From: an uncultured Saprospiraceae bacterium
GTDB taxonomy: Bacteria; Bacteroidota; Bacteroidia; Chitinophagales; Saprospiraceae
Assembly (NCBI GenBank): GCA_937928045.1
Contig: CALFWO010000004.1
Span: 21,450-85,449, forward strand
Direction of reading: 5' to 3'
DNA: 64,000 bases
Part shown: piece by piece, positions 37,082 through 47,290 of the stretch
Layout of the letters: each line of letters opens with the position of its first letter
Numbering within the stretch: the stretch's first letter is position 1
Notes under the pieces: model-generated
What the model saw: only the letters and a program-made list of their open reading frames with translations
Database searches by the model: none
What the model was told of the DNA's origin: nothing
Translations under genes and position numbers: made by a program

Positions 37082-38317
37082 ATGCCCAACATCATTCGAA
37101 TACTACCACTGATTATCTTAATCGGAATAGTAGACTTTAGTTTTTATTCGACTATATTATTGCCCATCTTAAATCCTAACGATTGGTGGCTTAAAACTAT
37201 TTTTTGGGCAATTCCTTTTTTAGCCATAGGTGCATTATTCTTTTTTCCCAGAAGATCTCAAAGGGCTATTCATGAGCCTATTCGCCGAGATACTCATTCA
37301 AGTATTTTAATCATTTACTTAGCTAAAGTGTTGGGAATCATATTTTTTTCAGTATTTAGCTTAATCATTGGTGCAACTTTTGGGCTCTTAGATTTATTAA
37401 ATTTAATGGCTTTGAATACTTCATCGATGTATGAATATTTGAGACTGATAGCCTTTGGAATATCATCAGTGATGATTATCAGTTTGTTCTGGGGTATGTA
37501 CTTCAATCGTTATAGATACAAAATCCACAAAATAGAAGTGCCAATAAAAGCACTTCCGAGTGATTTGGAAGGATTTACTTTAGTTCAGCTTTCTGATATT
37601 CATTCTGGCTCCTTTACACGACCAGAGTATCTGGATAAAGGGATTGAAAAAATAAATTCCATTAACGCCGATATGGTAGTTTTTACCGGAGATTTGGTTA
37701 ATAATGTAGCGGAGGAAATTGAGCCATATATTGATAGTTTTTCTAAGATTAAATCAAAAAATGGGGTTTATGCTATTCTTGGTAATCACGACTATGGAGA
37801 TTATGTCCGCTGGGGAAATAGCATGGCTAAATCCCAGAATCTAAAGAATTTAATAGAAGTTCATGGACGTCTTGGTTGGCAACTTTTGCGAGATGAATCA
37901 AGACAGATTAAAGTCGGTAATTCGAAAATTTCTTTGCTTGGAGTAGAAAATGTCTCGGCCAAAGGAAGGTTTAAGAATTATGGAAGCTTAAGTCAAGCTT
38001 ACAAATCATCATCAGCTGCCGATCTTAAAATATTGCTTTCTCACGATCCTTCTCATTGGCGCGATGAAGTGTTGAATTATCCGGATATTCAACTGTGCTT
38101 GTCAGGACATACGCATGGTATGCAGTTCGGTGTGGAGTTGAGTAAGTTGCTAAAATGGTCTCCAGTAAAGTATGTTTATAAGGAATGGGCGGGTCTTTAT
38201 AAAGATGGGGAACAATATCTATACGTTAATAGAGGTTTCGGATTTCTAGGTTATCCTGGTAGAGTAGGTATACTACCAGAAATTACCGAAATACGTTTTG
38301 TTAGAGCTGTTGGATAA
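37082..38317 (+). CDS. Membrane-anchored metallophosphoesterase
   Basis: The protein has 411 residues. Four predicted membrane helices (about 5-28, 36-54, 75-107 and 120-140) are followed by a calcineurin-like phosphoesterase domain with all five metal-binding blocks: LSDIHSG, FTGDLVNN, LGNHDYGDY, LLSHDPSHW and CLSGHTHGMQFG. This layout is that of the YkuE-like family, thought to act on lipid-linked or phosphodiester substrates at the membrane. The substrate is not predictable here. Confidence 0.9.
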   Translation: MPNIIRILPLIILIGIVDFSFYSTILLPILNPNDWWLKTIFWAIPFLAIGALFFFPRRSQRAIHEPIRRDTHSSILIIYLAKVLGIIFFSVFSLIIGATFGLLDLLNLMALNTSSMYEYLRLIAFGISSVMIISLFWGMYFNRYRYKIHKIEVPIKALPSDLEGFTLVQLSDIHSGSFTRPEYLDKGIEKINSINADMVVFTGDLVNNVAEEIEPYIDSFSKIKSKNGVYAILGNHDYGDYVRWGNSMAKSQNLKNLIEVHGRLGWQLLRDESRQIKVGNSKISLLGVENVSAKGRFKNYGSLSQAYKSSSAADLKILLSHDPSHWRDEVLNYPDIQLCLSGHTHGMQFGVELSKLLKWSPVKYVYKEWAGLYKDGEQYLYVNRGFGFLGYPGRVGILPEITEIRFVRAVG

Positions 38318-38345
38318 TCGAAATGATTATTACTTTTGTTGTTAT

Positions 38346-38750
38346 ATGATGAAATTGATTTCCTTCTTACTGCTTTCGATCAGCTTTCTTTTTTGCTTTG
38401 TGTCCTGTAATGATGATACAAAGGAAGAAGAAAATGAAGCCAAAATTGATGTGCCTAGTTTGGTCTCTCATTACTGGAAGTGCGATAAGGCAGAAAGAAA
38501 CGGAAAAATAGCGGCATCGATTGATGGCCTTTTCTTTGATTTTTCGACTAAAGACACCCTTAAGACCAATATGATGGGCGATTTGTACTCTAACCCATAC
38601 TCAATCGAAGGAGACACGATCGTTCAAAAAGGAACATTTCCAATGAAATTTGCACTGGTCAGTGTTGATTCCAACCGCATGCAACTTAACATGGAAATGA
38701 ATGCTACCAAATTTGCCTTTTATTTAATAAAAGAGGTAAAAGGAGAGTAA
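38346..38750 (+). CDS. Small lipoprotein of unknown function
   Basis: The chosen start is ATG ATG AAA at 38346 (134 residues), which gives a proper lipoprotein signal MMKLISFLLLSISFLFCFVSC with the lipid-modified Cys near residue 21. A TTG further upstream, inside the preceding gene, would only add a non-signal-like tail. The mature part is small and beta-rich (LVSHYWKCDKAERNGK and IVQKGTFPMKFALVSVDSNRMQLNMEM), resembling lipocalin-like single-domain lipoproteins. It follows the phosphoesterase gene by 28 bp and may be co-transcribed. Confidence 0.75.
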   Translation: MMKLISFLLLSISFLFCFVSCNDDTKEEENEAKIDVPSLVSHYWKCDKAERNGKIAASIDGLFFDFSTKDTLKTNMMGDLYSNPYSIEGDTIVQKGTFPMKFALVSVDSNRMQLNMEMNATKFAFYLIKEVKGE

Positions 38751-38842
38751 CCGAACTTGGTCTGAAATCTGACTATTCCTTAAAATTAGGTTACGATTAA
38801 CCACCTAAAGCCGTATCTTTCTAACGTTAAACTTTAGCTAAT

Positions 38843-40288
38843 ATGTTAACAAGGATCACAATATTTTGCCTAGCTATTTTATTTGCTTTGCAAACACGTG
38901 CAATGGACGCTAGTTTGTCTTATGCGACTTTTAATGCTCAAGGACAGCCTTTCGTAGAGCTGTACTTGCATGTTATAGGTCAATCCGTAGCTTTTGCTCA
39001 AGCAGACGTAGTCAATAACCAAGCTTCAATTGAAGTAATGGTGCTTTTCAAAAAAGGAGAAGAAATTGTAAAATTTGACAAGTATAATTTGCAATCGCCT
39101 TTAACAAAAACGTTGGTTAATTTTGTTGATCAAAAAAGATATGCCTTACCAAACGGGGAATATTCCATTGAAGTTGTCTTAACTGATTTGAATCAAACTG
39201 GGAATGTTAAGAAATGGAATCAAGCCATTTCACTTGACTATTCTACAGAAAAATTAGAACAATCGGATATTCAGTTACTCGGTAATTTCAAGGAATCTGA
39301 ACCTATAGCCGGATTCACTAAAAATGGTTATTACCTGGAGACACTACCATTCAGTTTTTACAACAAGAAAACAGAAAGACTGAGTTTCTACAATGAGATT
39401 TATAATGCTGACAAAGCAATTGGTGATGATTTTCTAGTAAGATATTTCATAGACGAAGTGGGAAATAATGATTCCCGAACAACAGTTAAACTTGGTAATA
39501 AAAAAAGAAAAGCAGAATCAGTCAATGTCATTTTGTTACAGATGGATATTAAATCCTTGCCTTCCGGAAATTATTATCTAACAGTTGAAGTTCGAAACAG
39601 GAACGGTGAATTACTCTCCTCCAAAGAAGTATTTTTTCAGCGATCGAATCCTTATATGGAAGTGGTAGCATTAGAAAACGCGGAAATAGATAAGGAGTTT
39701 GTAAAGGACTTAACGGAGAAAGAATTGATATATGGATTAAAAGCAATCTCCATGAAGGTTGCTGATAAGAACACCGAAATACTAAATGTAATTCTGAAAG
39801 AGCGAAAGCCAAATGCCATGAGGACATTTCTGTTTGCTCATTTCGCTGGTATGAATCCCAATAATCCAAAGGCTGCATACGATCGCTACATTGAAGTCGC
39901 AAATGCGGTTGACAATACGTTTAAATCGGGATTGGGATATGGATTTGAGACCGACCGTGGGGTGATTTTTATGAAATATGGAAAACCTAATAATAGAGTT
40001 GTAGTAGATACTGAACCTGCTGCTCCGCCTTATGAGATTTGGGTATATGAAGAATTTCCCTGGACTTCGCAAAATCATGTTAAGTTTCTATTTTACAATC
40101 CTTCACTTGCTGGTGGTCACTTTCAATTGTTGCATTCTACTGCTCGAAATGAAATTAGTAATCGGCAATGGGAAGTTGAATTGTATAGTGATGCCCCACA
40201 AGATTTTGATGGAAATGGGACGTTCGAATCTACAACAGTAAGTGATAATTTCTTAAGACAAGCTCGAAGACTTTGGGAAGATATGTAG
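38843..40288 (+). CDS. GWxTD-domain secreted protein
   Basis: The 481-residue protein has a signal peptide (about 1-20). The C-terminal third carries the signature of the GWxTD family, here as GLGYGFETDRGVIFMKYGKPN followed by APPYEIWVYEEFPW; Phe replaces the Trp that names the family. The N-terminal 280 residues are beta-rich (VELYLHVIGQSVAFAQADV). The GWxTD domain occurs across Bacteroidota, often with unknown role at the cell envelope. It begins 93 bp after the small lipoprotein gene. Confidence 0.85.
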   Translation: MLTRITIFCLAILFALQTRAMDASLSYATFNAQGQPFVELYLHVIGQSVAFAQADVVNNQASIEVMVLFKKGEEIVKFDKYNLQSPLTKTLVNFVDQKRYALPNGEYSIEVVLTDLNQTGNVKKWNQAISLDYSTEKLEQSDIQLLGNFKESEPIAGFTKNGYYLETLPFSFYNKKTERLSFYNEIYNADKAIGDDFLVRYFIDEVGNNDSRTTVKLGNKKRKAESVNVILLQMDIKSLPSGNYYLTVEVRNRNGELLSSKEVFFQRSNPYMEVVALENAEIDKEFVKDLTEKELIYGLKAISMKVADKNTEILNVILKERKPNAMRTFLFAHFAGMNPNNPKAAYDRYIEVANAVDNTFKSGLGYGFETDRGVIFMKYGKPNNRVVVDTEPAAPPYEIWVYEEFPWTSQNHVKFLFYNPSLAGGHFQLLHSTARNEISNRQWEVELYSDAPQDFDGNGTFESTTVSDNFLRQARRLWEDM

Positions 40289-40318
40289 TGAGCAAACAGG
40301 GTCTATTACATAAATATT

Positions 40319-40591
40319 TTAGGCAGTCCTATCTATTAAATGATCTTCAATACCATTTGGTTTAACATCTTTAGTGGCCATTCCTGAAAGTATATTCTGA
40401 CACTTTTCACATATCCCTAAATGTGTTATCAAATGGTCGTAACTTTCTTTATCTCTTTTTTTTAACCTGCCTTCAAAATAATCCTGAATCTTCAATTCAT
40501 TTGGACATTGATAATGACCTTTTATTTCCATTAATCTGCGAAATACAAAAACCGCCAATCCGCATGAAATAATGATAAGAACAATGGACAT
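40319..40591 (-). CDS. Small membrane-anchored protein with zinc-finger-like Cys motif
   Basis: The 90-residue protein has one N-terminal membrane helix (about 3-19) and a soluble tail. The tail contains C28 (QCPNELKIQDYFEGRLKK) and a THLGICEKCQNILSG motif, the pattern H-x3-C-x2-C of anti-sigma-factor zinc fingers (zf-HC2-like). Topology here, with the helix first, is the reverse of a usual anti-sigma factor, and no sigma gene is adjacent, so I do not claim that role. Confidence 0.6.
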   Translation of the reverse strand: MSIVLIIISCGLAVFVFRRLMEIKGHYQCPNELKIQDYFEGRLKKRDKESYDHLITHLGICEKCQNILSGMATKDVKPNGIEDHLIDRTA

Positions 40592-40740
40592 GATTGAGAT
40601 TTAAACTGAAAAGTGGTTTTACAAAAGTACAGATTTCTTGTTTATTGTCTTTAGAAATGCTAATTGAAAGAAATGACCGTAGTTTTAATCAATTCACATT
40701 CTAAAACCTTAAATTTAGCATACTTAAAATAGGAATCAGA

Positions 40741-43719
40741 ATGAAAACACAACTTACATTGATTTGCTGTCTGTTTACCATGATAGCTTTCGGACAAAAT
40801 GTTCCAGGAAACATTTCAAATGTTTTATTGAACAGAATGGAAACGATGCCTGGTGAATCTCAATCGGTAATTATAGTGATGCAAGAACAAGCAGATCTAG
40901 AAGAAATGGACAATCGATTCCGCAGAGATCGAACTCCTCAAAAAGAAAGAGTTCAGGAATTGTTACCGTTGCTTCAAAATTCGGCGGAACGATCTCAAAA
41001 GAATTTGATCGAGTTTTTGACAACTAAGGAAGGCTATGATAGCAAAGATATTCGTAGCCTTTGGATTTCTAGCTTGGTGGTTATCGAAGCCAAGGAACAA
41101 TTGATTCATGAGTTGGCGGGAAGACAGGATGTAAACATGGTCATGTGGAATTCACCGACTTTTGTTGAAGAACATGATTGCGAGGAAATTGCTCCAGAAG
41201 ATATGGTTGTAGAACCTAATAACGCGGAAAGAGGGCTCAAGCGAATTAATGCAGACAAACTTTGGGCGATGGGATATACTGGTTATGGAGCTATTGCTTT
41301 TGGTTCAGATACTGGAATCGAACCTTTTCATCCTTCCTATAACAATAGATGGCTGGGGCTTTACGGAGATAAAAATTTGTCATGGTATGAGTGGAATAGC
41401 AACAATACTATACCTTTTGAGTGTGGAGATCATGGCATGCATACCTTAGGAACTATGGTTGGTGTTGATCAATTGACACGAGATACGATCGGAGTAGCAC
41501 CTCAAGCAAATTGGGTAGGAGCTCCTACTTTGTGTACAGGTGGAGGAACAGCAGATAATATCGGCGCTTTCGAATGGTCACTAAATCCAGATGGAGATGC
41601 TAATACAATAAGTGATATGCCTACCGTTATCAACAATAGCTGGTGGGATCCTTCACAGCAAGGAAATGATTGTTCCAGTGTTTACATTCAACCACTAATT
41701 GTAGCTGAAATGGCCGGTGTAGCGATTGTATTTTCGGCAGGTAATGGAGGTCCTGGTCCTTCAACCATTACTGCCCCTAAGAACATAAACGTTTCAGAGA
41801 TTAATTCTTTTACGGTAGGAAATTTGAATGGAAATGCTAACTCACTTCTTATAAGTTCGGGCTCCAGTCGAGGGCCTTCAATTTGTGGTGGAGATAGTTC
41901 AATTCTAATTAAGCCTGAAGTCAGTGCTCCGGGGACGTCAGTACGTTCTTCTGAACTTGATCGTACATACGGAAACAAAACAGGGACATCAATGGCTGCT
42001 CCTCATGTAGCTGGTGCTATGCTTTTATTAAAAGAGGCTTTTCCTGATTTATTATCCGAAGATTTCAAATTAGCCTTGTATTTAACAGCAAGAGATCTTG
42101 GTCCTTTAGGAGAAGACAATGACTACGGCATGGGAATCATAGATTGTGAAGCTGCCTTTAATTATCTCGTAGACCTAGGTAATACACCTACAATACCAAA
42201 TACAGATTTAGATCTTATAGGAGCAGACACCGATGCCCAATTGGAATACTGTACCACAGAAATGAACTTATCCTTTTTTGTCAAAAATGGAGGAAGTACA
42301 ACCATCAATTCGTTTGACTATGAGTTGGATATAGAATCTTTGAACGGAAACATTGCCTTCCAATTTGGAGGCAGTTGGACAGGATCTATAGCCAAAAATG
42401 AAATTACCAGAATAGAGATTCCAGTAACAGATGATGACTTAAACAATGGAAATTACTTGGTTATTTTTCGCTCTTTGAATCCAAATGGAGAACAAGACCC
42501 TAGACCATTAAATAACGCGCTTGGAAAGTTAATAACATTTGATGCTTCTACACCTATAAGTTTGGAAGTTAATGGTGTTGACAATGGAACAGCCTGTGAT
42601 TCATCAACCGTAAAGTTAATTGGAGAAGTTCCTGGATTCGATGACTATTATTTTAAATGGTATAGCGATTACCAAACAACTGATTTGCTGGCTGAAGGGA
42701 CTAGTTATGAATTTGAAATGGGATCTGAACCTGTTGAGTTGTTTTTAGAATCTTATACGCTGGAAGTTGGTGGAGAAAAGGTTCCGCCAACCGGAGAATA
42801 TACTTCAGACAATGCCCTTGAATTTCAAGTTACAGATGCCGTTGAAATAAACACAGTAGATGTATATGCTGAAGAGCCCGGAAATCGTTTTTTACAAGTA
42901 AAAAGAGCGAATGGAGATCCAGTAGTCACCATTCCAATTTTTGTAGAGAATGTTGGCATTAATACTCTTGACCTAGACATTCAGCTTGAGGAAGGAATTT
43001 ATACTATGAGTTTTTTCATCAATAAGCCATTATTAGAAATGCAAGGAACTCTGGATTATCCATATTCAGTTGGATCAGATATTAAGATAACGGGGGCTTC
43101 AAAAGCAAACTCTTATCCGTATTTTTTCAATTGGACAATAGAACAGCCGTATGGCTGCGAAAAACAGTCCATTACGATTGAACCCAATGGAGCATTGGAT
43201 ATGGAACTGGGCTTTGATTTTCCAACGGATCTTGTTTATACCGATGATCAAGTGGCTATTTCAAATACTTCTACTGGAGGCGTTCAATATGATTGGTTGG
43301 TGAATGGTGTTTTAGAAGTTGAAAACATGGAAAACCCTGTATTATCTTTTAGCGAGTGGGGACAATATGATATCACAATGATAGCTACCAACGCCAATGG
43401 ATGTCAAAGTAGTTTTTCTCAAGTATTAAATGTCAATTTCTTAACGAATACCAAGTTACCAGGAGATGGGTACAATTTTGAGATGTTCCCGAATCCTGCT
43501 CAAGATATTGTTCAAGTTAATTTGACCATTCCAAATAATATAGAGGCAAATTTGGGCTTATTAGATAATCTCGGAAGAACGATGCCGATAGACTTACAAT
43601 CAGTGAAAGGATCAAATTCTTTTAGCTTGGATGTCAGCGATTTATCTGCTGGAATCTACTTCTTTGAAGTACGAATTGTAGGGCAACCGAGCTGGGTACA
43701 TAAACTGATTGTGCAATAG
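40741..43719 (+). CDS. Secreted subtilisin-like serine protease (S8) with T9SS sorting domain
   Basis: The protein has 992 residues. A signal peptide (about 1-19) and an inhibitor-like propeptide (about 20-150) precede an S8 catalytic domain with D190 (FGSDTGIEPFHPS), H231 (GDHGMHTLGTMVG) and S417 (GTSMAAPHVAGAMLLL), so the triad is complete. Two or three beta-sandwich domains follow (about 490-830), then a PKD-like unit (QYDWLVNGVLEVENMENPVL) and a type A sorting domain (MFPNPAQDIVQVNLTIP to the C-terminus). It is exported by the type IX system and probably digests external proteins. Confidence 0.93.
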   Translation: MKTQLTLICCLFTMIAFGQNVPGNISNVLLNRMETMPGESQSVIIVMQEQADLEEMDNRFRRDRTPQKERVQELLPLLQNSAERSQKNLIEFLTTKEGYDSKDIRSLWISSLVVIEAKEQLIHELAGRQDVNMVMWNSPTFVEEHDCEEIAPEDMVVEPNNAERGLKRINADKLWAMGYTGYGAIAFGSDTGIEPFHPSYNNRWLGLYGDKNLSWYEWNSNNTIPFECGDHGMHTLGTMVGVDQLTRDTIGVAPQANWVGAPTLCTGGGTADNIGAFEWSLNPDGDANTISDMPTVINNSWWDPSQQGNDCSSVYIQPLIVAEMAGVAIVFSAGNGGPGPSTITAPKNINVSEINSFTVGNLNGNANSLLISSGSSRGPSICGGDSSILIKPEVSAPGTSVRSSELDRTYGNKTGTSMAAPHVAGAMLLLKEAFPDLLSEDFKLALYLTARDLGPLGEDNDYGMGIIDCEAAFNYLVDLGNTPTIPNTDLDLIGADTDAQLEYCTTEMNLSFFVKNGGSTTINSFDYELDIESLNGNIAFQFGGSWTGSIAKNEITRIEIPVTDDDLNNGNYLVIFRSLNPNGEQDPRPLNNALGKLITFDASTPISLEVNGVDNGTACDSSTVKLIGEVPGFDDYYFKWYSDYQTTDLLAEGTSYEFEMGSEPVELFLESYTLEVGGEKVPPTGEYTSDNALEFQVTDAVEINTVDVYAEEPGNRFLQVKRANGDPVVTIPIFVENVGINTLDLDIQLEEGIYTMSFFINKPLLEMQGTLDYPYSVGSDIKITGASKANSYPYFFNWTIEQPYGCEKQSITIEPNGALDMELGFDFPTDLVYTDDQVAISNTSTGGVQYDWLVNGVLEVENMENPVLSFSEWGQYDITMIATNANGCQSSFSQVLNVNFLTNTKLPGDGYNFEMFPNPAQDIVQVNLTIPNNIEANLGLLDNLGRTMPIDLQSVKGSNSFSLDVSDLSAGIYFFEVRIVGQPSWVHKLIVQ

Positions 43720-43794
43720 ATTTTGAAATATTTAGGCATCTTCTGACATATATTGCCGTATCTATGCGTTAGTAAGTCGTCTAGAGAGAAAAAT

Positions 43795-44334
43795 ATGATT
43801 TTACGGTTCCAGGTTGTTTTTTTTCTACTAACTGTTGTTGGTTCAGCAATTGGGCAAACCACGCAGGAAGAAATCGCTGCTCAATACGAGGCAGCTTACC
43901 AAAAGCGTATTTCGAAAGAATACCTAAATAGAGTCTATATTCCAATGGATTTGGCTGATGCTTTCAATCAACTCAACAACTTGATTGATGACAATAGTAA
44001 GAAGAAATTCAAAGCTGTTGGGGAAATGGAAGCCGCAAGAAAATTACACTTTAGCTTGGGGCGTTGGATCATTCACAACTGGGGATTTTACGATGGATCT
44101 AGGTTTTCTCACTATTTGAAAGGACTGGGACTTACTTATCCAGATGATATGGCCAGGTTCGTTATTATAACATATCATAGAAATCTCACGACAGGAAAGT
44201 TGGAAGTCAAACAACTTTTGGAAGCCATGCTCAAAGACCGAGAAGAAGAACATCAAGCGAAAATGAAGCAAGGTGAAGTATTATTCGAAGAAACGCGAAT
44301 TTTACCAAAGCCAGATTCTCTGAAAAATAATTAA
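43795..44334 (+). CDS. Secreted DUF6794-like protein
   Basis: The start at 43795 (MILRFQVVFFLLTVVGSAIGQ) gives a clean signal peptide and 179 residues; a longer frame from 43753 would not. The mature part shows YIPMDLADAFNQLNNLIDD, MEAARKLHFSLGRWIIHNWGFYDGSRFSHYLKGLGLTYPDDM and a helical tail. This Leu/Trp-rich pattern matches my recollection of the DUF6794 family, which has no known function. It lies 75 bp after the protease gene. Confidence 0.7.
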   Translation: MILRFQVVFFLLTVVGSAIGQTTQEEIAAQYEAAYQKRISKEYLNRVYIPMDLADAFNQLNNLIDDNSKKKFKAVGEMEAARKLHFSLGRWIIHNWGFYDGSRFSHYLKGLGLTYPDDMARFVIITYHRNLTTGKLEVKQLLEAMLKDREEEHQAKMKQGEVLFEETRILPKPDSLKNN

Positions 44335-44345
44335 CTATTAACAAA

Positions 44346-44375
44346 AAAGGACTTCGGAAACGAGGCCTTTTTTTG
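44346..44375 (+). terminator. Terminator upstream of topA
   Basis: AAAAGG and CTTCG pair imperfectly with CGAG and CCTTTT around GAAA, and the structure runs into a T-rich tract shortly after the stop codon of the DUF6794-like gene. Confidence 0.6.
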
Positions 44376-44465
44376 TTGGTGGCTCAAAATTTATACATTT
44401 GCAGACCTATTGATCATCTGGCAGAGATTCCAAACCGTCAATATGAAATCGAAATAAATTCTCCT

Positions 44466-47102
44466 ATGGCAAAAAATTTAGTGATTGTTGAGTCCCCTGC
44501 GAAGGCCAAAACGATAGAGAAAATTCTTGGAAAAGATTTTTCAGTGAAGTCATCTTATGGGCATGTTCGCGATCTTAAAAAGGGAAATGGTGGGGTAGAT
44601 GTAGATAATAATTTTACACCTGCATACGAAGTTACTGCCGATAAAGAAAAGGTAGTTAAAGAATTGAGGTCAGCGGTGGCTAAAGTCAGTGAAGTATGGC
44701 TAGCGACGGATGAAGACCGCGAAGGAGAGGCTATCTCATGGCACCTTTGCGAGGTACTAGGACTTGATGAGAAAAAAACCAAACGAATCGTTTTTAGAGA
44801 AATTACTAAGCCAGCAATTCAAAGTGCAATCAAATCGCCAAGACTTGTTGATATTAATTTGGTCAATGCGCAACAGGCAAGAAGAATTTTAGACCGTCTA
44901 GTTGGATTCGATTTGTCAGGTTTATTGTGGAGAAAAGTTAAAGGCAAACTATCTGCAGGGCGAGTGCAATCCGTTGCTGTAAAACTCATCGTTGAACGAG
45001 AAAGAGAAATTATTGGCTTTAAGCCAGAACCATTCTTTAGAGTGAATGCCATTTTTTTGGTAAAAAATGAAAAAGGAAAATTGGTTGAGCTTAAAGCGGA
45101 ATTATCTAAAAGATTATCCACTCAAAAGGATGCGGAGACTTTCTTAGAAGCTTGTAAAGCTTCGATTTTCAATATTGGGAAAATAGAAAAGAAACCAATT
45201 CGAAGAAAACCAACAGCCCCATTTACAACTTCTACTTTGCAACAGGATGCGAGTAGAAAGCTTGGTTTTTCAGTAAAGCGAACAATGGTGAATGCTCAGA
45301 AATTGTATGAGCAAGGAATGATCACCTATATGAGAACAGATTCTGTCAATCTTTCTGAGACAGCAATTGCAAGCATTGCGAAAGAAATAGAAAACAAGTA
45401 CGGCAAAAAGTACTTGCATACAAGAAGGTTCAAAACTAAGAAGTCCAACGCCCAAGAAGCTCACGAAGCTATTAGACCAACATATATCGAAAGGAATATG
45501 GTAGGCGCAGATAGAGATCAACAACGTCTCTATGAGCTAATTTGGAAAAGAACCATTGCTTCTCAAATGGCAGAAGCTGAATTGGAAAAAACAATTGTTA
45601 GAATCAATATTTCTGAATTGCCGGAAGATCAACTAAAAGCTGAAGGCGAAGTACTGATATTTGATGGTTTCCTAAAAGTTTATTTAGAGTCGAATGATGA
45701 CGATGATGAGGAGAATCCAAAAGAAGCCAGCGGAATTTTACCTCCATTAAATGAAGGTCAGCAATTGAACCTTGGCGAAATGGTGGCCATGCAGAGATTT
45801 ACAAGACCACCAGCACGTTATACAGAAGCAGGTTTGGTGAAAAAAATGGAGGAACTAGGAATCGGAAGACCATCTACCTATGCACCGACCATTAGTAAAA
45901 TTATGGAGCCTGCACGTGGCTATGTCTATAAAGGGAATACTGATGGTGACGAAAGAAAATACCAAGTATTAACCTTGAGCGATAGTGCAATCAAGACGGA
46001 GACTAGAACTGAGATGACAGGAGCGATTAAGAATCGGTTGGTTCCTTCAGATATGGGAATGGTTGTGACTCAATTTCTGGATAAGAATTTTGATGAAGTC
46101 ATGGACTATGGATTCACTGCTGGAATTGAAAAGAAATTTGATCAAGTAGCTGCTGGTGCAGAAGGTTGGACGGATCTATTGGGAGAATTCTATGGTCCAT
46201 TCCATAAAACTGTTTCTGAGACGCTAGACAAAGCCGAAAGAGCCGATGGAGAGCGAATTCTTGGGAAAGATCCAGAGACCGGATTGACACTTCTTGTTCG
46301 TATGACGAGACTTGGACGTCCAGTTGTTCAAATTGGTTCTCAAACTGAATTGACAGAAGATCAAAAACCAAAATATGCTAACTTAAGGCCAGGTCAACGA
46401 CTGGAAACCTTAACTGCAGAAGAAGCACTCAAGCTTTTTGATTTACCAAAAGATTTGGGGCTTTATGAAGAGAAAATGTTGACGGTAGCTGTAGGGCGAT
46501 ATGGGCCATATGTAAAACATGGAGAGCAATTTATTTCCATTCCCAAAGGAGAAGACCCGATGGATGTTACCATCGAACGAGCGATAGAATTAGTCGAGGA
46601 GAAAAAGATAGCGGATGCACCCGTTCATCATTATCAATCAGAGCCAGTAACGAAGGGAAAGGGTAGATTTGGACCATTTTTGAAGTACAAAGGAATGTAT
46701 ATTAATATTCCAAAACGTTATGATCCAGAAAATCTATCAGTTCATGAAATGGATGAATTGATTGAAAAGAAAATCGAAAAAGAAGCCAATCGATTCGTTA
46801 CAATTTTTGAAGGTGAAAACATTGCAATTGAAAACGGCAGATGGGGACCTTTCATTCGATTCAAGAAAAAGAGTATCAAACTTCCTAAGATCAAGGATAA
46901 GCGAATGACTTCCGAAGAAGCTAAGCTTTTGACATTAGAAGAAGTAAAGAAAATTATAGTGGAAGAAATTCCAAATGCTTTCCCTGCCAAGAAAAAGAAG
47001 AAAGCAACTGCTAAGAAAAAGGCTGCTCCTAAAAAGAAGGCTGCGCCAAAGAAAAAGGCAGCCGCTAAGGCCACGGCCAAAAAGCCTGAGGAAAAAAAAT
47101 AA
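44466..47102 (+). CDS. topA: DNA topoisomerase I
   Basis: The 878-residue enzyme relaxes negative supercoils by cutting one strand. I start it at MAKNLVIVESPAKAKTIEKIL; a frame extension to 44373 would run into the preceding terminator. The TOPRIM domain (residues 1-150) includes VWLATDEDREGEAISWHL; the catalytic tyrosine is Y288 in GMITYMRTDSVNLS. C-terminal repeats with GRYGPYVKHGE, KGRFGPFLKYKG and NGRWGPFIRFKK replace zinc fingers, and the last about 35 residues are a Lys/Ala-rich tail suited to DNA binding. It has its own terminator. Confidence 0.97.
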   Translation: MAKNLVIVESPAKAKTIEKILGKDFSVKSSYGHVRDLKKGNGGVDVDNNFTPAYEVTADKEKVVKELRSAVAKVSEVWLATDEDREGEAISWHLCEVLGLDEKKTKRIVFREITKPAIQSAIKSPRLVDINLVNAQQARRILDRLVGFDLSGLLWRKVKGKLSAGRVQSVAVKLIVEREREIIGFKPEPFFRVNAIFLVKNEKGKLVELKAELSKRLSTQKDAETFLEACKASIFNIGKIEKKPIRRKPTAPFTTSTLQQDASRKLGFSVKRTMVNAQKLYEQGMITYMRTDSVNLSETAIASIAKEIENKYGKKYLHTRRFKTKKSNAQEAHEAIRPTYIERNMVGADRDQQRLYELIWKRTIASQMAEAELEKTIVRINISELPEDQLKAEGEVLIFDGFLKVYLESNDDDDEENPKEASGILPPLNEGQQLNLGEMVAMQRFTRPPARYTEAGLVKKMEELGIGRPSTYAPTISKIMEPARGYVYKGNTDGDERKYQVLTLSDSAIKTETRTEMTGAIKNRLVPSDMGMVVTQFLDKNFDEVMDYGFTAGIEKKFDQVAAGAEGWTDLLGEFYGPFHKTVSETLDKAERADGERILGKDPETGLTLLVRMTRLGRPVVQIGSQTELTEDQKPKYANLRPGQRLETLTAEEALKLFDLPKDLGLYEEKMLTVAVGRYGPYVKHGEQFISIPKGEDPMDVTIERAIELVEEKKIADAPVHHYQSEPVTKGKGRFGPFLKYKGMYINIPKRYDPENLSVHEMDELIEKKIEKEANRFVTIFEGENIAIENGRWGPFIRFKKKSIKLPKIKDKRMTSEEAKLLTLEEVKKIIVEEIPNAFPAKKKKKATAKKKAAPKKKAAPKKKAAAKATAKKPEEKK

Positions 47103-47108
47103 GTTATT

Positions 47109-47142
47109 AAAAAAGCCCTTGAATTTATTCAAGGGCTTTTTT
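47109..47142 (+). terminator. Intrinsic terminator of topA
   Basis: A perfect 15-bp stem (AAAAAAGCCCTTGAA, 47109-47123, with 47128-47142) around TTTA ends in six T residues, 6 bp after the topA stop. Confidence 0.9.
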
Positions 47143-47290
47143 AATTCCAGTAGTCAATCAAATATCTCTTAGTTGATTAAATTTACTAATCCTCTTCTAA
47201 TTTAGGTGTTGAGCCGCGGTTAAAAGTTGTCTCAATTTCAAAGTACTCAAGCGTATTCGTCTTAATTCCTAATTACTTGTAACCAAATCA

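Noticed and set aside
40319..40591. Anti-sigma factor
   Set aside because: The Cys/His pattern fits, but the topology is reversed and no sigma gene is adjacent.
44373..44465. N-terminal extension of topA by 31 codons
   Set aside because: The extension begins in the T tract of the preceding terminator, and the residues do not resemble any topoisomerase. MAKNLVIVESPAKAKT is the standard start.
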